Shown: positions 17,309 through 25,571, counted from the stretch's first letter. The stretch: 64,000 nucleotides of DNA from SURF-55 sp040755195 (GCA_040755195.1 JBFMBL010000005.1:1-64000); one strand, 5' to 3'. Notes: generated by a model from the letters alone, not told the origin. Made by a program: numbers and translations.

Positions 17309-17743
17309 ATGAACGGCGTAGAAACGGCTGTATCCCTGTTTAAAGAAGGTTCAAACTGCGCGCAGGCCTTGCTTTCCACTTACGGGGTGAAGCTTGGTCT
17401 TGAAAGGGAAAAGTCTCTGAAAATTGCCGCACCTTTCGGGGGCGGAATGGGCCGCCTGGGAGAAACATGCGGTGCGGTTATCGGCGCGTTCATGATTATC
17501 GGACTCAAGTACGGAACAGCAACATTAAAAGACCAGGGAGCAAAGGATAAAACCTATGACCATACCAGAGATTTTGTAAACAGATTCAAGTTCCGTAACG
17601 GCAGTATTACATGCAAGAATTTGCTTGGGTGCGATATCAGCACTCCTGAGGGAATGAAACTGGCGAAAGACCAAAACCTGATAAACACCCTTTGCCCAAA
17701 GTTCGTCCATGACGCGGCGGAGATTATTGAACAGATTCTTTGA
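17309..17743 (+). CDS. C-GCAxxG-C-C family protein
   Basis: ATG 17309 is chosen because GGAGGG lies 5 nt upstream; the frame is open from 17162, but that extra segment is unlike the family. The 144-aa product has the conserved cysteine pattern of C-GCAxxG-C-C proteins (SNCAQA, GGGMGRLGETCGAVIGAFM, CKNLLGCD, CPKFV). These redox-type proteins are widespread in anaerobes and their function is not established. A strong terminator follows at 17770. Confidence 0.8.
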   Translation: MNGVETAVSLFKEGSNCAQALLSTYGVKLGLEREKSLKIAAPFGGGMGRLGETCGAVIGAFMIIGLKYGTATLKDQGAKDKTYDHTRDFVNRFKFRNGSITCKNLLGCDISTPEGMKLAKDQNLINTLCPKFVHDAAEIIEQIL

Positions 17744-17769
17744 ACGCTCCACCCGTCCATATAAACAGG

Positions 17770-17799
17770 AAAAGCCTCCGTGAGGAGGCTTTTCTTTTT
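17770..17799 (+). terminator. bidirectional terminator
   Basis: AAAAGCCTCC and GGAGGCTTTT form a 10-bp stem with a GTGA loop, and a T-rich tract lies on the + side. The A-run on the left gives T residues for the opposite strand, so it can stop both the C-GCAxxG-C-C gene and the convergent HesB-like gene. Confidence 0.8.
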
Positions 17800-17813
17800 G
17801 TGATTTCCGACTT

Positions 17814-18131
17814 TTAACAGGATGAACAGGAATCCGAGCAAGACCCTCGTTTGCTCGACGAAATGGAAAACCCGCCGCCGTACCAGGTCTTCGTATAATC
17901 GAGAACAACATCGTTGAGATATGGGACTGTAGCCTTATCCACCGCGAACTTTATCTCGCCGGCGGTAAAAACGGCGTCCTCTTCTTTTGCTGACTCGTCC
18001 AGAGCCAATCCAAAATTGGGTCCGCCTCACCCTATGCCGTTTACATAAACTCTGATGTAATACTCCGGCTTTTTCTGCTGCGTGAGGTACTCTTTGAGCT
18101 TTTCCTGAGCCAAAGGTGTTACGTTGATCAT
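17814..18131 (-). CDS. HesB/IscA-like selenoprotein (in-frame UGA)
   Basis: ATG 18131 (ribosome site GGGAGAAC) opens a frame reading MINVTPLAQEKLKEYL. It passes a TGA at 18027-18029 (codon 35) in the context GIG-U-GGPNFGLALDE and ends with the Cys-rich SCSDSCSSC. HesB/IscA proteins have a conserved Cys at this site; HesB-like selenoproteins with U-G-G-P are a known group in anaerobes. A SECIS-like hairpin begins within 25 nt. The product is 105 aa, probably an Fe-S or selenium/sulfur-linked protein. It has its own promoter carrying an operator for the regulator at 18388. Calling only 17814-18008 would lose the N-terminal third and the Sec residue. Confidence 0.88.
17990..18026 (-). promoter_or_regulatory. 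candidate bacterial SECIS element (HesB-like gene)
   Basis: Downstream of the UGA the transcript can pair TTGGCTC with GAGTCAG (7 pairs, including two wobbles) around the loop TGGAC, with G at loop position 2. The loop starts 25 nt after the UGA, the same distance as in the TlpA-like gene. Confidence 0.65.
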
Positions 18132-18190
18132 TATAGTTCTCCCTTCCCGGTGATTTAATAATAAATTTAAACGAAAATCCTCGATTGTAT

Positions 18191-18234
18191 ATACCCCTGG
18201 GGGTATGTTAGCATAATTTTATCCAAAAAGTCAA
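18191..18234 (-). promoter_or_regulatory. promoter and CsoR-type operator of the HesB-like selenoprotein
   Basis: On the minus strand TTGACT (18229-18234), an 18-bp spacer and TAACAT (18205-18210) are followed directly by the perfect palindrome ATACCCC-N2-GGGGTAT (18191-18206). The palindrome overlaps the -10 element by two bases and covers the predicted start point, a position suited to repression. Confidence 0.75.
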
Positions 18235-18330
18235 CCCTGATTTAAAGGTTTGATTTAAAGGTTTTGAATCTGGAATTATTTTTTATATGGTTGACAAAAA
18301 GAAGCTTAGACATTACTCTCAAACCATAAA

Positions 18331-18346
18331 ATACCCGTTGGGGTAT
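18331..18346 (+). promoter_or_regulatory. CsoR-type operator upstream of the repressor gene
   Basis: ATACCC-GTTG-GGGTAT, the same 6+4+6 architecture as the site at 18191-18206. A TTGACA box lies at 18291-18296, so the operator is near the expected transcription start of the regulator, implying autoregulation. Confidence 0.7.
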
Positions 18347-18387
18347 TGGAGCATTTCAGCGTTTTCTAAGAAAAGAGGGCGAAACTG

Positions 18388-18669
18388 ATGCGGACTTTAC
18401 AAGACGAAGCCCGTACAAGTATCATCAACAGGCTCAAACGGATTGAGGGGCAGGTTCGCGGCATGACCCGCATGGTGGTTGAGGATCAGGATTGCGAGAA
18501 AATTCTCGATCAGTTCAAGGCTCTCGATGCCGCTGTACGCAACTGTAGTAAAGTACTTATCGGTTATTACATCATGCGTTGCATACAGGAAAAGGTCGTC
18601 TCCGACGAAGACGCTATTTCCTGCATACGCAAGAAGCTTAGCGCGATCCTTAACACTCACCTTTTATAG
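18388..18669 (+). CDS. CsoR/CstR-family (DUF156) transcriptional repressor
   Basis: A 93-aa four-helix repressor with RLKRIEGQVRGM and the DUF156 pattern. The two conserved cysteines are present (C36 and C65), but the copper-binding His of CsoR at position 61 is Tyr. That arrangement resembles CstR, which senses persulfide/polysulfide through a Cys pair, more than copper-sensing CsoR. Matching G-tract palindromes lie before this gene and before the divergent HesB-like selenoprotein. The gene ends 3 bp from the convergent rad50 C-terminal gene. Confidence 0.85.
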   Translation: MRTLQDEARTSIINRLKRIEGQVRGMTRMVVEDQDCEKILDQFKALDAAVRNCSKVLIGYYIMRCIQEKVVSDEDAISCIRKKLSAILNTHLL

Positions 18670-18672
18670 TAG

Positions 18673-19332
18673 TTACAATTCAGTTTGGGCGCCTACCGGA
18701 AGCACCTGGCTTTCGCCGTTCTTTATTTCCACCCGGTAAGCCGACTCCCCGATCTCCGCAAGCTCACTGTTATGGGTAACAACCATTATCTGGCGTCCGG
18801 CGTCTTCGCTCATGGCTCGCACAAGTTCCCCGAGAGGACGGGCGTATTCCTCGCTTACGTGCTTCCCGGGTTCGTCCAGTACCAGAGGGCCTCCCATGCG
18901 CGTCCGCTCGAGAAGCACATTTCGCAAAGCCAAAGAGATTACGTCCACCACCCCGCCGCCGCGCGCTTCAGTGGGTTCGGTTTTAACCGGCGCGGTCCCG
19001 CCGTATGTGCTCACGGCAAAGAAGTCGGCTTCCGGTTGGTCGCGCCGCTCCTCTAAGGCCACCTCAAAAGAAATCTCGGGGCCGAAAACAGACTGGAGCG
19101 CCCAGGTCACCACCCTTTCCACACCCTGTTTGGCCTGCTCCCTCGCCGTTTCCGCGGCGAGTTGAAACACCTCGCGCGCCTGGGTCACAACCACTTCCTG
19201 CGTTTTAACGTCAGCAAGTTCGTTCTGCAAAACCTGCCTCGTCTTAACAAGGCGCTCGTATTCCCACCGGCGGCGAAGCGCGTAATCACCAAACAGTTTT
19301 ACCCCCTCGGCGACTTCAATCACCCCGCGCAT
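18673..19332 (-). CDS. Rad50/SbcC-like ATPase, C-terminal lobe as a separate protein
   Basis: A 219-aa protein containing only the C-terminal half of an SMC/Rad50 ATPase. It has a short coiled coil (about 20-75), the ABC signature-like ARGGGVVDVISLALR (123-137), Walker B PLVLDEPGKHVS (149-160) and the H-loop VVTHNSE (184-190). It lacks Walker A, which is in the protein at 19620-21071. It has its own ATG and a GGAGGAAG ribosome site after the stop of 19336-19623. The two lobes should associate to form the ATP site; this is inferred from Rad50 structure. Confidence 0.82.
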   Translation of the reverse strand: MRGVIEVAEGVKLFGDYALRRRWEYERLVKTRQVLQNELADVKTQEVVVTQAREVFQLAAETAREQAKQGVERVVTWALQSVFGPEISFEVALEERRDQPEADFFAVSTYGGTAPVKTEPTEARGGGVVDVISLALRNVLLERTRMGGPLVLDEPGKHVSEEYARPLGELVRAMSEDAGRQIMVVTHNSELAEIGESAYRVEIKNGESQVLPVGAQTEL

Positions 19333-19335
19333 CCG

Positions 19336-19623
19336 CTATCTTCCTCCGGCTTGGCCCCGATTACGATCCATGGACTGAATCAGCTCCCAGGGTATGAGTT
19401 TCTCCGCTTCTTCGAGCGACAACCGCGCTTCCGTCTCCAGGCGCGTTATCTCTTCTTCGAGCCGGTCCGGTTCCACTCCCAGAGCCCTGACTTCAGCCTC
19501 GATTTCCTTCAGTTGTTGCTCAAGAACCTCTTTCCGGGCTATCGCCTGTTCACGCAACCGCTTCGCCTTCTCAATTCCCTCTTTTAATCTGCTGATATCC
19601 TTTTCGAAATCGCCCGTCCTCAC
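19336..19623 (-). CDS. small coiled-coil protein between the two Rad50 lobes
   Basis: A 95-aa, highly charged, nearly all-helical protein (KDISRLKEGIEKAKRLREQAIARKEVLEQQLKEIEAEV...) with clear heptad character. The GTG start overlaps the TGA of the Rad50 N-lobe gene (GTGA). In a normal Rad50 this position corresponds to the returning arm of the coiled coil, so it may supply part of that arm. No homologous family is recognised beyond coiled coil. Confidence 0.7.
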   Translation of the reverse strand: MRTGDFEKDISRLKEGIEKAKRLREQAIARKEVLEQQLKEIEAEVRALGVEPDRLEEEITRLETEARLSLEEAEKLIPWELIQSMDRNRGQAGGR

Positions 19624-21071
19624 TTTTCCTCCCCCAATTCATTTTCTAAAATAGCTTCGATCCGCTCGGCAGACAGAGGTGTAAGGCACACCGGACAACG
19701 ATTTACTTTGAGTAATATATCCCTGAGTTCTGCGGCCAGCCGAATAACTTCCGCCTGAGCCCTGCCATACTTTTCGGTTTCTGCCGAGTGGTCCTTCCGT
19801 GCGGCAATGTACCGGCGTTGAAACTCCAATAACGCCGCAAGCCGCCGCGCGTTTTCAACCCCGTGTTCCCGCCACTTCTCCGCTGCCGGAACGTTCTCTA
19901 ACCCTGCCAGCGCCGTCTCTACCCGTTGCAACCGGAAGGAGCATTCCTTCCAGCGCGCGTGCCTCTCTTTCAAAGATCCTAAGGTAACAATCCGTACCCC
20001 CAAATGCCCTGCAGCCTCCTCTGCACGCAGAACCGCCTGGAAACGCGCCAGCATCTCGCTTATTTTCTTTTGCTCCTGTTGCAGCCCGGTCAATCGGAAG
20101 CCGTCCGCCTTTAAAACATATATCCGCTCCGCAAAGAACTCAACTTCTCCCGTAATTCGCCTGGCCTTTTCCATCTTCGAGGTCCGGTTAATTACATCGT
20201 TTATCCGTACAAGATCCTCCCTGATCCTTTCTCTTTTTTCATACAGATCTTTAATTCTTTCAAAAAGAAGAACTCCCCGGAGCACGTCTTCGTAACAAAC
20301 CTGCATCTCTCCCGGGTCCGGCAGGGACTGGATGAGGCCGTCTTTTTGCGCCAACTCCTCCGTCACCCGCCGGTGCCCGTCCCTGAGCGCGCTCAGCCGA
20401 ACCGCCGAATCATACGCGTTGCGGCTTTTCTGGAAGGAATCGGCGCACCGCTTATGCCGGGTCTCGACCTCCTGAAGATCGTGAAACCCTTGCAGTTCAA
20501 TCTCCAATCCGGCCAGCTTCTCTTCAAGCTCCTGACGGGTACGGGACAAGACAGCAATTTTACGACCGGCTCTCTTGCCTGCGGCGTCGAAGAGATGCGT
20601 CCCCGACAGGTGCCCTACCGCCCTCGCCCGCACCGCAGGCGTTTCTTTTAAAAGAAACGGAGGATCCAACTGGTGCGCGACATGGAGTTCAAAAGTCGCC
20701 CCCTCAAGCCTGAGCGGCTGCACCTCCGTCAACTCTTCCACTTCGGCCGGAACCTCGCGCCCGAAGCCCTCGAGTATATGCGGTTCCTGACCCGGCCGGC
20801 GGATTTCATAGCGGTTTGTTTTCCCCCGCCTTTCCCTTATAATCACAAGGCCGTCGTCCAGTTCCGCTGCCACTCGGCAGTAATCCGAACCCGCCCGCAT
20901 GAAGTCGGCCCCGTGCGGCTTGTTGTAAAACAGCCACCTGAGCGCCCGTACAACCGCTGATTTCCCCTGGTCCGACTCCCCGATCAACACCGTCATCGTA
21001 GGCGCAAAGCCGATCTCGGTGTACCGGTGCGACTGGAAGTTTTCTAAAACCACGCGTTTTAGCCGCCTCAA
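19620..21071 (-). CDS. Rad50/SbcC-like ATPase, N-terminal lobe with zinc-hook CPVC
   Basis: TTG 21071 is preferred (GACGGGGG upstream, no overlap with mre11); the frame is open to 21137. The 483-aa product has the Rad50 N-lobe (VVLENFQSHRYTEIGF, Walker A GESDQGKS at 31-38), then ~300 residues of coiled coil. It ends 21 residues after a CPVC motif (459-462) that matches the Rad50 zinc hook. The polypeptide thus stops at the hook instead of turning back. It follows mre11 by 19 bp and overlaps the small coiled-coil gene by 4 nt. The N-lobe lacks Walker B and signature motifs, which are in 18673-19332. Confidence 0.82.
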   Translation of the reverse strand: MRRLKRVVLENFQSHRYTEIGFAPTMTVLIGESDQGKSAVVRALRWLFYNKPHGADFMRAGSDYCRVAAELDDGLVIIRERRGKTNRYEIRRPGQEPHILEGFGREVPAEVEELTEVQPLRLEGATFELHVAHQLDPPFLLKETPAVRARAVGHLSGTHLFDAAGKRAGRKIAVLSRTRQELEEKLAGLEIELQGFHDLQEVETRHKRCADSFQKSRNAYDSAVRLSALRDGHRRVTEELAQKDGLIQSLPDPGEMQVCYEDVLRGVLLFERIKDLYEKRERIREDLVRINDVINRTSKMEKARRITGEVEFFAERIYVLKADGFRLTGLQQEQKKISEMLARFQAVLRAEEAAGHLGVRIVTLGSLKERHARWKECSFRLQRVETALAGLENVPAAEKWREHGVENARRLAALLEFQRRYIAARKDHSAETEKYGRAQAEVIRLAAELRDILLKVNRCPVCLTPLSAERIEAILENELGEEK

Positions 21072-21090
21072 ATCTATATATCCCCCGTCC

Positions 21091-22107
21091 TCATACCGGC
21101 CCCCTGCTCCCGGCTTCTGTTTTTCCGGTATTCTCACCCATTACCTCCGACCAGAGGGCTGAGACCTCGGCCTGTACCTGTTTGAATTCCGGTTTTTCCT
21201 TCATGCCCTCCAACACCTGCAACAGAATCGCCTCGGGGTCGGTCCGCGCGAAGCCCGTCTGCGACGTTATTTGGCGGACCGATTGCAGGAACTCCTGACG
21301 CTTTCTCGCCCTGAAAGCCGCGTCTTCTATCCTGCTCCGGTCAAGCACCGCCTCGCCCGGCTGGGCGCATTTGAGCTTTATGGTTTCATGCCATACCCGT
21401 TCTCCCTCGATATAGAGAACCACCACTGACGGCCACCGGGCCATTTCGGCCTGACTGGCGGACAACCGCACCAGCGCCCCCGGGTTTAAAAACCATTTCC
21501 CATCCCTGAACGCATCCGGAAAACCGAGGTGGTAGTGACCGCACAATGTGTAATCCGCTTCGGTTAACGAGGCAATGTCATCGATAAGCGTATACTTTAC
21601 CATCGGGCCAAAACCTCTATCCAAAAGCGCTCCGTGACAGATGTGAATCGCCACGTCGGAGTCTATTTTTTTAACCACGTAATCCTCGCCGCCGTCATCG
21701 ATCGCAAAATGAAAGGGCGCTCCGGAAATCTGAACCCTGACGTTTCCGTCGTCGAGATAGACCAGCCTCCTGTCCAGGATCCGGAGAACCTCCCATCGCC
21801 CTAAAAAGCCCAGCAGGGTTCGCATCAGCGTTGCAGGGTTCTGTCCGTGAAGGTCGTGGTTGCCGGGAACGATGTATAGCGGAGCGGCAAGTTCCCGAAG
21901 GATGCCGGCATACTCTCCGGATGCCGCAAGACCCGGCATCGGCATGTCGAAGACATCCCCCCCGTGAAGCACGGCGGCAACCTCCAACTCGTTGGCAAGG
22001 TCAACCACCTCGCGAAGTTTTGCCTTTAACGTGGCAACGAAGTCATCGGTGCGATTCCGCGGCGCCACACCGCGCAGGTGGGAATCGGTGACGTACAACA
22101 GCCGCAT
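21091..22107 (-). CDS. Mre11/SbcD-like DNA repair nuclease
   Basis: ATG 22107 has a CCGGAGG ribosome site. The 338-aa product carries the calcineurin-like motifs of Mre11: D8-S-H10, GGD51, GNHD (82-85), H158 in ICHGA and GHYH (190-193), then a capping region. Mre11 is an exonuclease/endonuclease working with Rad50 on DNA ends. It lies between herA and the rad50 N-lobe gene. The whole upstream intergenic region is a 7-bp-period array. Confidence 0.85.
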   Translation of the reverse strand: MRLLYVTDSHLRGVAPRNRTDDFVATLKAKLREVVDLANELEVAAVLHGGDVFDMPMPGLAASGEYAGILRELAAPLYIVPGNHDLHGQNPATLMRTLLGFLGRWEVLRILDRRLVYLDDGNVRVQISGAPFHFAIDDGGEDYVVKKIDSDVAIHICHGALLDRGFGPMVKYTLIDDIASLTEADYTLCGHYHLGFPDAFRDGKWFLNPGALVRLSASQAEMARWPSVVVLYIEGERVWHETIKLKCAQPGEAVLDRSRIEDAAFRARKRQEFLQSVRQITSQTGFARTDPEAILLQVLEGMKEKPEFKQVQAEVSALWSEVMGENTGKTEAGSRGPV

Positions 22108-22129
22108 AAGAGCCTCCGGTATCAATAAT

Positions 22130-22213
22130 CAGGAGTCAGAATATAGAATGTAGAAGATAGAAGTCAGAATCCAGAACTCATAACCGTGAACTGTGAACCG
22201 TGAACTTCGAACT
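22130..22213. repeat. degenerate 7-bp-period array between herA and mre11
   Basis: Twelve consecutive heptamers fill the gap and abut the herA stop codon (22212-22214). Examples are CAGAATA, TAGAAGT, CAGAACT, GTGAACC and TCGAACT. Position 4-5 is almost always AA, while the other positions drift gradually along the array. Confidence 0.85.
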
Positions 22214-24134
22214 ACTTAATTAGCCAGCGAACACCGCCGAACGCCTTGCTCGGCCGCGCTTCCAGGCGGCCTTCCGCCGCCCACCGTTCAAGCACCCGCC
22301 GCAATTCCGACTCCGTTACCCGGCGGTCCATCATGCCCTGACAATGGTTCAAACACGCAGCGATATCCGGTTCCGCCAGAAACCCCTTGTTCGCGCTGAG
22401 AAAGACCCGCACCGCCGGCCACAGGTCCTCGCCCACCGTGGTAAGATACCTCTGCCACTCGGCAAAGGGACTTTCGCTGTGGGGACTGCGCGTCCAGGAC
22501 GCCCGCACCGTAATGGGAACCGTACGCCCGATAATCGCTGAGGAAACAAACGCGTTTCCGGAAGAAAGGTAAGGGAGACGGGCAACCTCGTGCGGTCCGA
22601 TATCGGTTTCCCGGCTAACGGCATCAAGATCCTGCGCTCTTACCGTCCTTAAAATAATCTTTGTGTTGAGCTGCGCGTTTACCGTATCGTCCAAAAGCGC
22701 CGGGCGTTGCGTCGCAAGGATCAGAAAGACGCCGTATTTCCGGCCCTCCTGCGATATCTCGCGTACGATAGCCCGAGCCGGCGAATGATCCTTTTCGCCC
22801 CTCGGTTTGGGCGCCAGGGTATGCGCCTCATCCGTTACCACAAAGAAGGGCGGGAAGAAGGACTCCCTGCCGGTTCCGTACTGCAGGCTGTCGCGGTAAC
22901 GGCGGCGCAATCCGAACAGTTTTCTTACCGCATAAGTCGCAAAAATTCCCAGGTTGCGCGTTTCCCCGCGGACGATACAGGTCTTTCCCTGTTTGAGCGT
23001 CTCCTCCAATACCTCTGTTCCCTGTTGACCGATAAGGTTGCCGTGCACCATGTAGCTGAGCCGCCGCAACACCGCATAGGCCGTCGCTTCCGCAACGCCG
23101 CTGTCCCGGTACTCCCGGTATGTTTCCAGCCGGCTCCTGAATTCCTCCTGGCGCACCGGGTCATCCGGGAAGAACCGGGCCACAACGTCCTCGCCTTTTT
23201 CAAGCCCTTCCAGCGCCCGGTCGTACCTGTTTTTCTGGGACAGCGCGTCCGCCAGGGTTGTAAGCCTCCAACGGAAGGACTCAAAGCTGTCGCCCGAGCG
23301 CCAGAGGATGCGCGTCGCGTGCTCCATTTGCTCTGTCCAGCCTTCCATGACCGACCGCAGCAATGTCACGAGGTCGCTGCGGGAAAGCTCCTCAAACTTG
23401 ACGCTGACGTTCTGGCCGAGGGTAAATACCGTATACCGGCCCGTAAGTTCCTCCTTTTTTTCTATGAAGAGTTCGTTTAGGACCAAGGGTTGTTCAAAGC
23501 TCAGCTCAAAATGAGGGTCAAAAACCACCGCGGGAAGTCCCTGCCTGACCAGTTCTTCCACCAGAACCCGTAGGGCGAACGATTTTCCCGAACCGGAACC
23601 GCCGAAAATACCGATATGGGGATACTGGCTGAATTGGACCCAGTCCAGAAAAAACGGCACCCCTTCTAGATTTTCGGTACAATCTCCTCTGGGAAGGTAA
23701 CGGTAAACGGTATCCCGGAGGTCCTGAGGAAGCACGAACTCTTCGGTGCCGCGCACAACCCCGAGAAGCGCCGACCGTCCGGTATCCTCCGGAAGCAGGA
23801 GATGCCGTACTTCTTCAAACACGGCAGGGCGCACCTTTGCTCCGACGGCCAGCGGGCATGACAATTCCGAGGTAACCCTGACCTCCGCAAGGTAAAAGTT
23901 TTCGTTCAACGGGCTGTATCCCAGCGCCTGGAGAGTTCCCAGAGCAGCTTCGTCAATCAATCCCGGGCCGCGCGTAGAATCCGGCAATAACGGGTTTACC
24001 GCGAACGTGGCCACAACCTCGACCAGCACCCCCGCTGCGCCGTCGTCTACCACCAGGAACTCGTTAATCCTGAAAGGCCTGTCGCGCGTCGCGACCTTTG
24101 CCCTCTGCTGGTCCGTCGCACCTATCAGCCTCAA
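22212..24134 (-). CDS. herA: HerA-type FtsK-HerA DNA translocase ATPase
   Basis: A 640-aa protein with an N-terminal HAS-barrel-like region (1-140), Walker A GGSGSGKS (178-185), Walker B FFVVTDEAH (430-438), then the ISQEGRKYGVFLILATQRP motif and a downstream Arg-rich segment typical of HerA. In archaea HerA is a hexameric translocase that works with NurA and Mre11-Rad50 to resect DNA ends. Here it sits between nurA and mre11 on the same strand. An unusual C-terminal ~100 residues look like a winged helix (VTESELRRVLERWAAEGRLEARP). Confidence 0.87.
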   Translation of the reverse strand: MRLIGATDQQRAKVATRDRPFRINEFLVVDDGAAGVLVEVVATFAVNPLLPDSTRGPGLIDEAALGTLQALGYSPLNENFYLAEVRVTSELSCPLAVGAKVRPAVFEEVRHLLLPEDTGRSALLGVVRGTEEFVLPQDLRDTVYRYLPRGDCTENLEGVPFFLDWVQFSQYPHIGIFGGSGSGKSFALRVLVEELVRQGLPAVVFDPHFELSFEQPLVLNELFIEKKEELTGRYTVFTLGQNVSVKFEELSRSDLVTLLRSVMEGWTEQMEHATRILWRSGDSFESFRWRLTTLADALSQKNRYDRALEGLEKGEDVVARFFPDDPVRQEEFRSRLETYREYRDSGVAEATAYAVLRRLSYMVHGNLIGQQGTEVLEETLKQGKTCIVRGETRNLGIFATYAVRKLFGLRRRYRDSLQYGTGRESFFPPFFVVTDEAHTLAPKPRGEKDHSPARAIVREISQEGRKYGVFLILATQRPALLDDTVNAQLNTKIILRTVRAQDLDAVSRETDIGPHEVARLPYLSSGNAFVSSAIIGRTVPITVRASWTRSPHSESPFAEWQRYLTTVGEDLWPAVRVFLSANKGFLAEPDIAACLNHCQGMMDRRVTESELRRVLERWAAEGRLEARPSKAFGGVRWLIK

Positions 24135-24153
24135 AAGGCAATCCCTTCTTTAC

Positions 24154-24230
24154 GTTCTGCGTTCTGCGTTCTGCGTTCTGCGTTCTGCGTTCTGCGTTCA
24201 AAATTGAAGGTTTGAACGTAGAATTCAGAA
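24154..24230. repeat. 7-bp-period array upstream of herA
   Basis: Six exact copies of GTTCTGC (24154-24195) are followed by about five diverged heptamers still in register (for example GTTCAAA, GTTTGAA, TTCAGAA). The array lies 20 bp from the herA start. Confidence 0.85.
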
Positions 24231-24318
24231 TATCACTCACTTTCCTGCCACTCGCGACGCAAAACCCTCACTTTTGTTTTTCGAACTAAGGACTTTACCC
24301 GTGATCCTTTGTCCCCCT

Positions 24319-24360
24319 GACCTCTGACTACTGTCTACTAACCCACAACTCGTAACTCAC
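24319..24360. repeat. 7-bp-period array after the nurA stop
   Basis: Six heptamers in register (GACCTCT, GTCTACT, AACCCAC, AACTCGT and AACTCAC among them) end 5 bp from the nurA stop codon. Confidence 0.75.
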
Positions 24361-24365
24361 ATTGA

Positions 24366-25325
24366 TTATACCGACCGCCGCAAACGGTGCGGGGTCAAAA
24401 AAACTTCCCGTACCCCGGCAGGCACCGCAGCCGTCACCAGCTGTTCCACTTCCGTCGACGAAATCCGGATGTACCTGTCCGCTATGTCGATAACAGCGGG
24501 TATGCCGCGCCCGTCGTGCGGAGTAAGCGCCCGCAGCGCCCCTAACCTGGGCAGGACATCTTCTTCCTGGGCGGCCAGGAAATCAAAGGCTACAGGCTGC
24601 GGGTGGGCTGCGAACCTTGCGAAAACCGTGCCGATGCCGGCGTCCTTGCGCAGCAGCGGCGGTACGATAAATACCTCCCCCGGTTCGAGACATCCGTAAA
24701 GAATCTCCCGGTCGTAAGGAAGGTTATTCGTCTCCCATAATCCCGCAATCGTTTCTTCCAGCGAACGGCTGGATATTTCCTCAATTACCCCGATTACAAG
24801 GCACCTGCTACCTGCTGCCTCTTCAACCAACCGGTCAAATAACGTCCCGCCGCGGGCCCTGAAATGAATAAATCCTCCGTCGAGAAGGATTAGCGCGTCT
24901 TTTTCTTCGGCGGCAGCTCTGCACGCCACCTCCAGTTCCGTTTGGGCCATTATTTCCCGAACCCGGTTCTCGGCAACCACCTGGACAGATTGTAGATCAC
25001 CGGCCCGTTTCTCCAATGCCGTTCTTTCCTCCGGAAAAAGCGGAGTAAAAACACGTTGTTCCATGAAAAGGGGACCGGAAGGCGGCAACCTGAACGCCGC
25101 CGCCTGAATGAGGGTTAAATAATAAGGGTAAGTCGTCCCGACAGTCTGACAGGAGCCGTCAACGGCTACCACCGGCTGATGAGGAGTCTCAGGCTTGACG
25201 CTCATAAAACGACCGGTGTGGGATAAGGCTTCACGCAAGGCGCCGGGTTCCGGTCTTTTCAACCCGGAAAGAGCTTTCCCGAAACGCCTTAACTCCTTTA
25301 AAGCCCCTTCGTTGGCGATAAGCAA
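24366..25325 (-). CDS. nurA: NurA-domain nuclease
   Basis: A 319-aa protein with the NurA nuclease pattern: VAVDGSCQ (catalytic D56), an LILLDGGFIHF strand (D149), E-rich helices between them, and the C-terminal IPAVIDIADRYIRIS. NurA is the 5'-3' nuclease of the archaeal HerA-NurA complex. It is the first gene of the nurA-herA-mre11-rad50 set. It has an unusual repeat-rich upstream region (25326-25758). Confidence 0.85.
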   Translation of the reverse strand: MLIANEGALKELRRFGKALSGLKRPEPGALREALSHTGRFMSVKPETPHQPVVAVDGSCQTVGTTYPYYLTLIQAAAFRLPPSGPLFMEQRVFTPLFPEERTALEKRAGDLQSVQVVAENRVREIMAQTELEVACRAAAEEKDALILLDGGFIHFRARGGTLFDRLVEEAAGSRCLVIGVIEEISSRSLEETIAGLWETNNLPYDREILYGCLEPGEVFIVPPLLRKDAGIGTVFARFAAHPQPVAFDFLAAQEEDVLPRLGALRALTPHDGRGIPAVIDIADRYIRISSTEVEQLVTAAVPAGVREVFLTPHRLRRSV

Positions 25326-25379
25326 AAACCCGCCTCCTTACCTCCAGTGTAACTATTCAGCCGCTTAGTGTTTCTCTGA

Positions 25380-25571
25380 CCCAGCACTCAAATATACTAA
25401 GGCTTAGACATATGCCATCGTTATCGGGTGTGTTGAGTGCTGGGCGGCGAGATACAAGCAGAGCGCGAAAGCCGGCCTGGGGTAGCGCGGAGCCCAGCAC
25501 TCAGACTTAGCTGCATGATGAATATTAACTGTAGCCCAATGCAAGTAGCTGAGAAGTAACTGAGTGCTGGG
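25380..25571. repeat. four copies of an 11-bp inverted repeat upstream of nurA
   Basis: CCCAGCACTCA at 25380-25390 and 25493-25503 alternates with its exact complement TGAGTGCTGGG at 25434-25444 and 25561-25571. Each pair can fold into an 11-bp stem. In the second, TTAGCT and AGCTGAG-like segments extend the arm symmetry. The surrounding 25326-25758 contains no supported gene. It could be a structured RNA leader of nurA, protein-binding sites or a small non-autonomous element. Confidence 0.8.
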
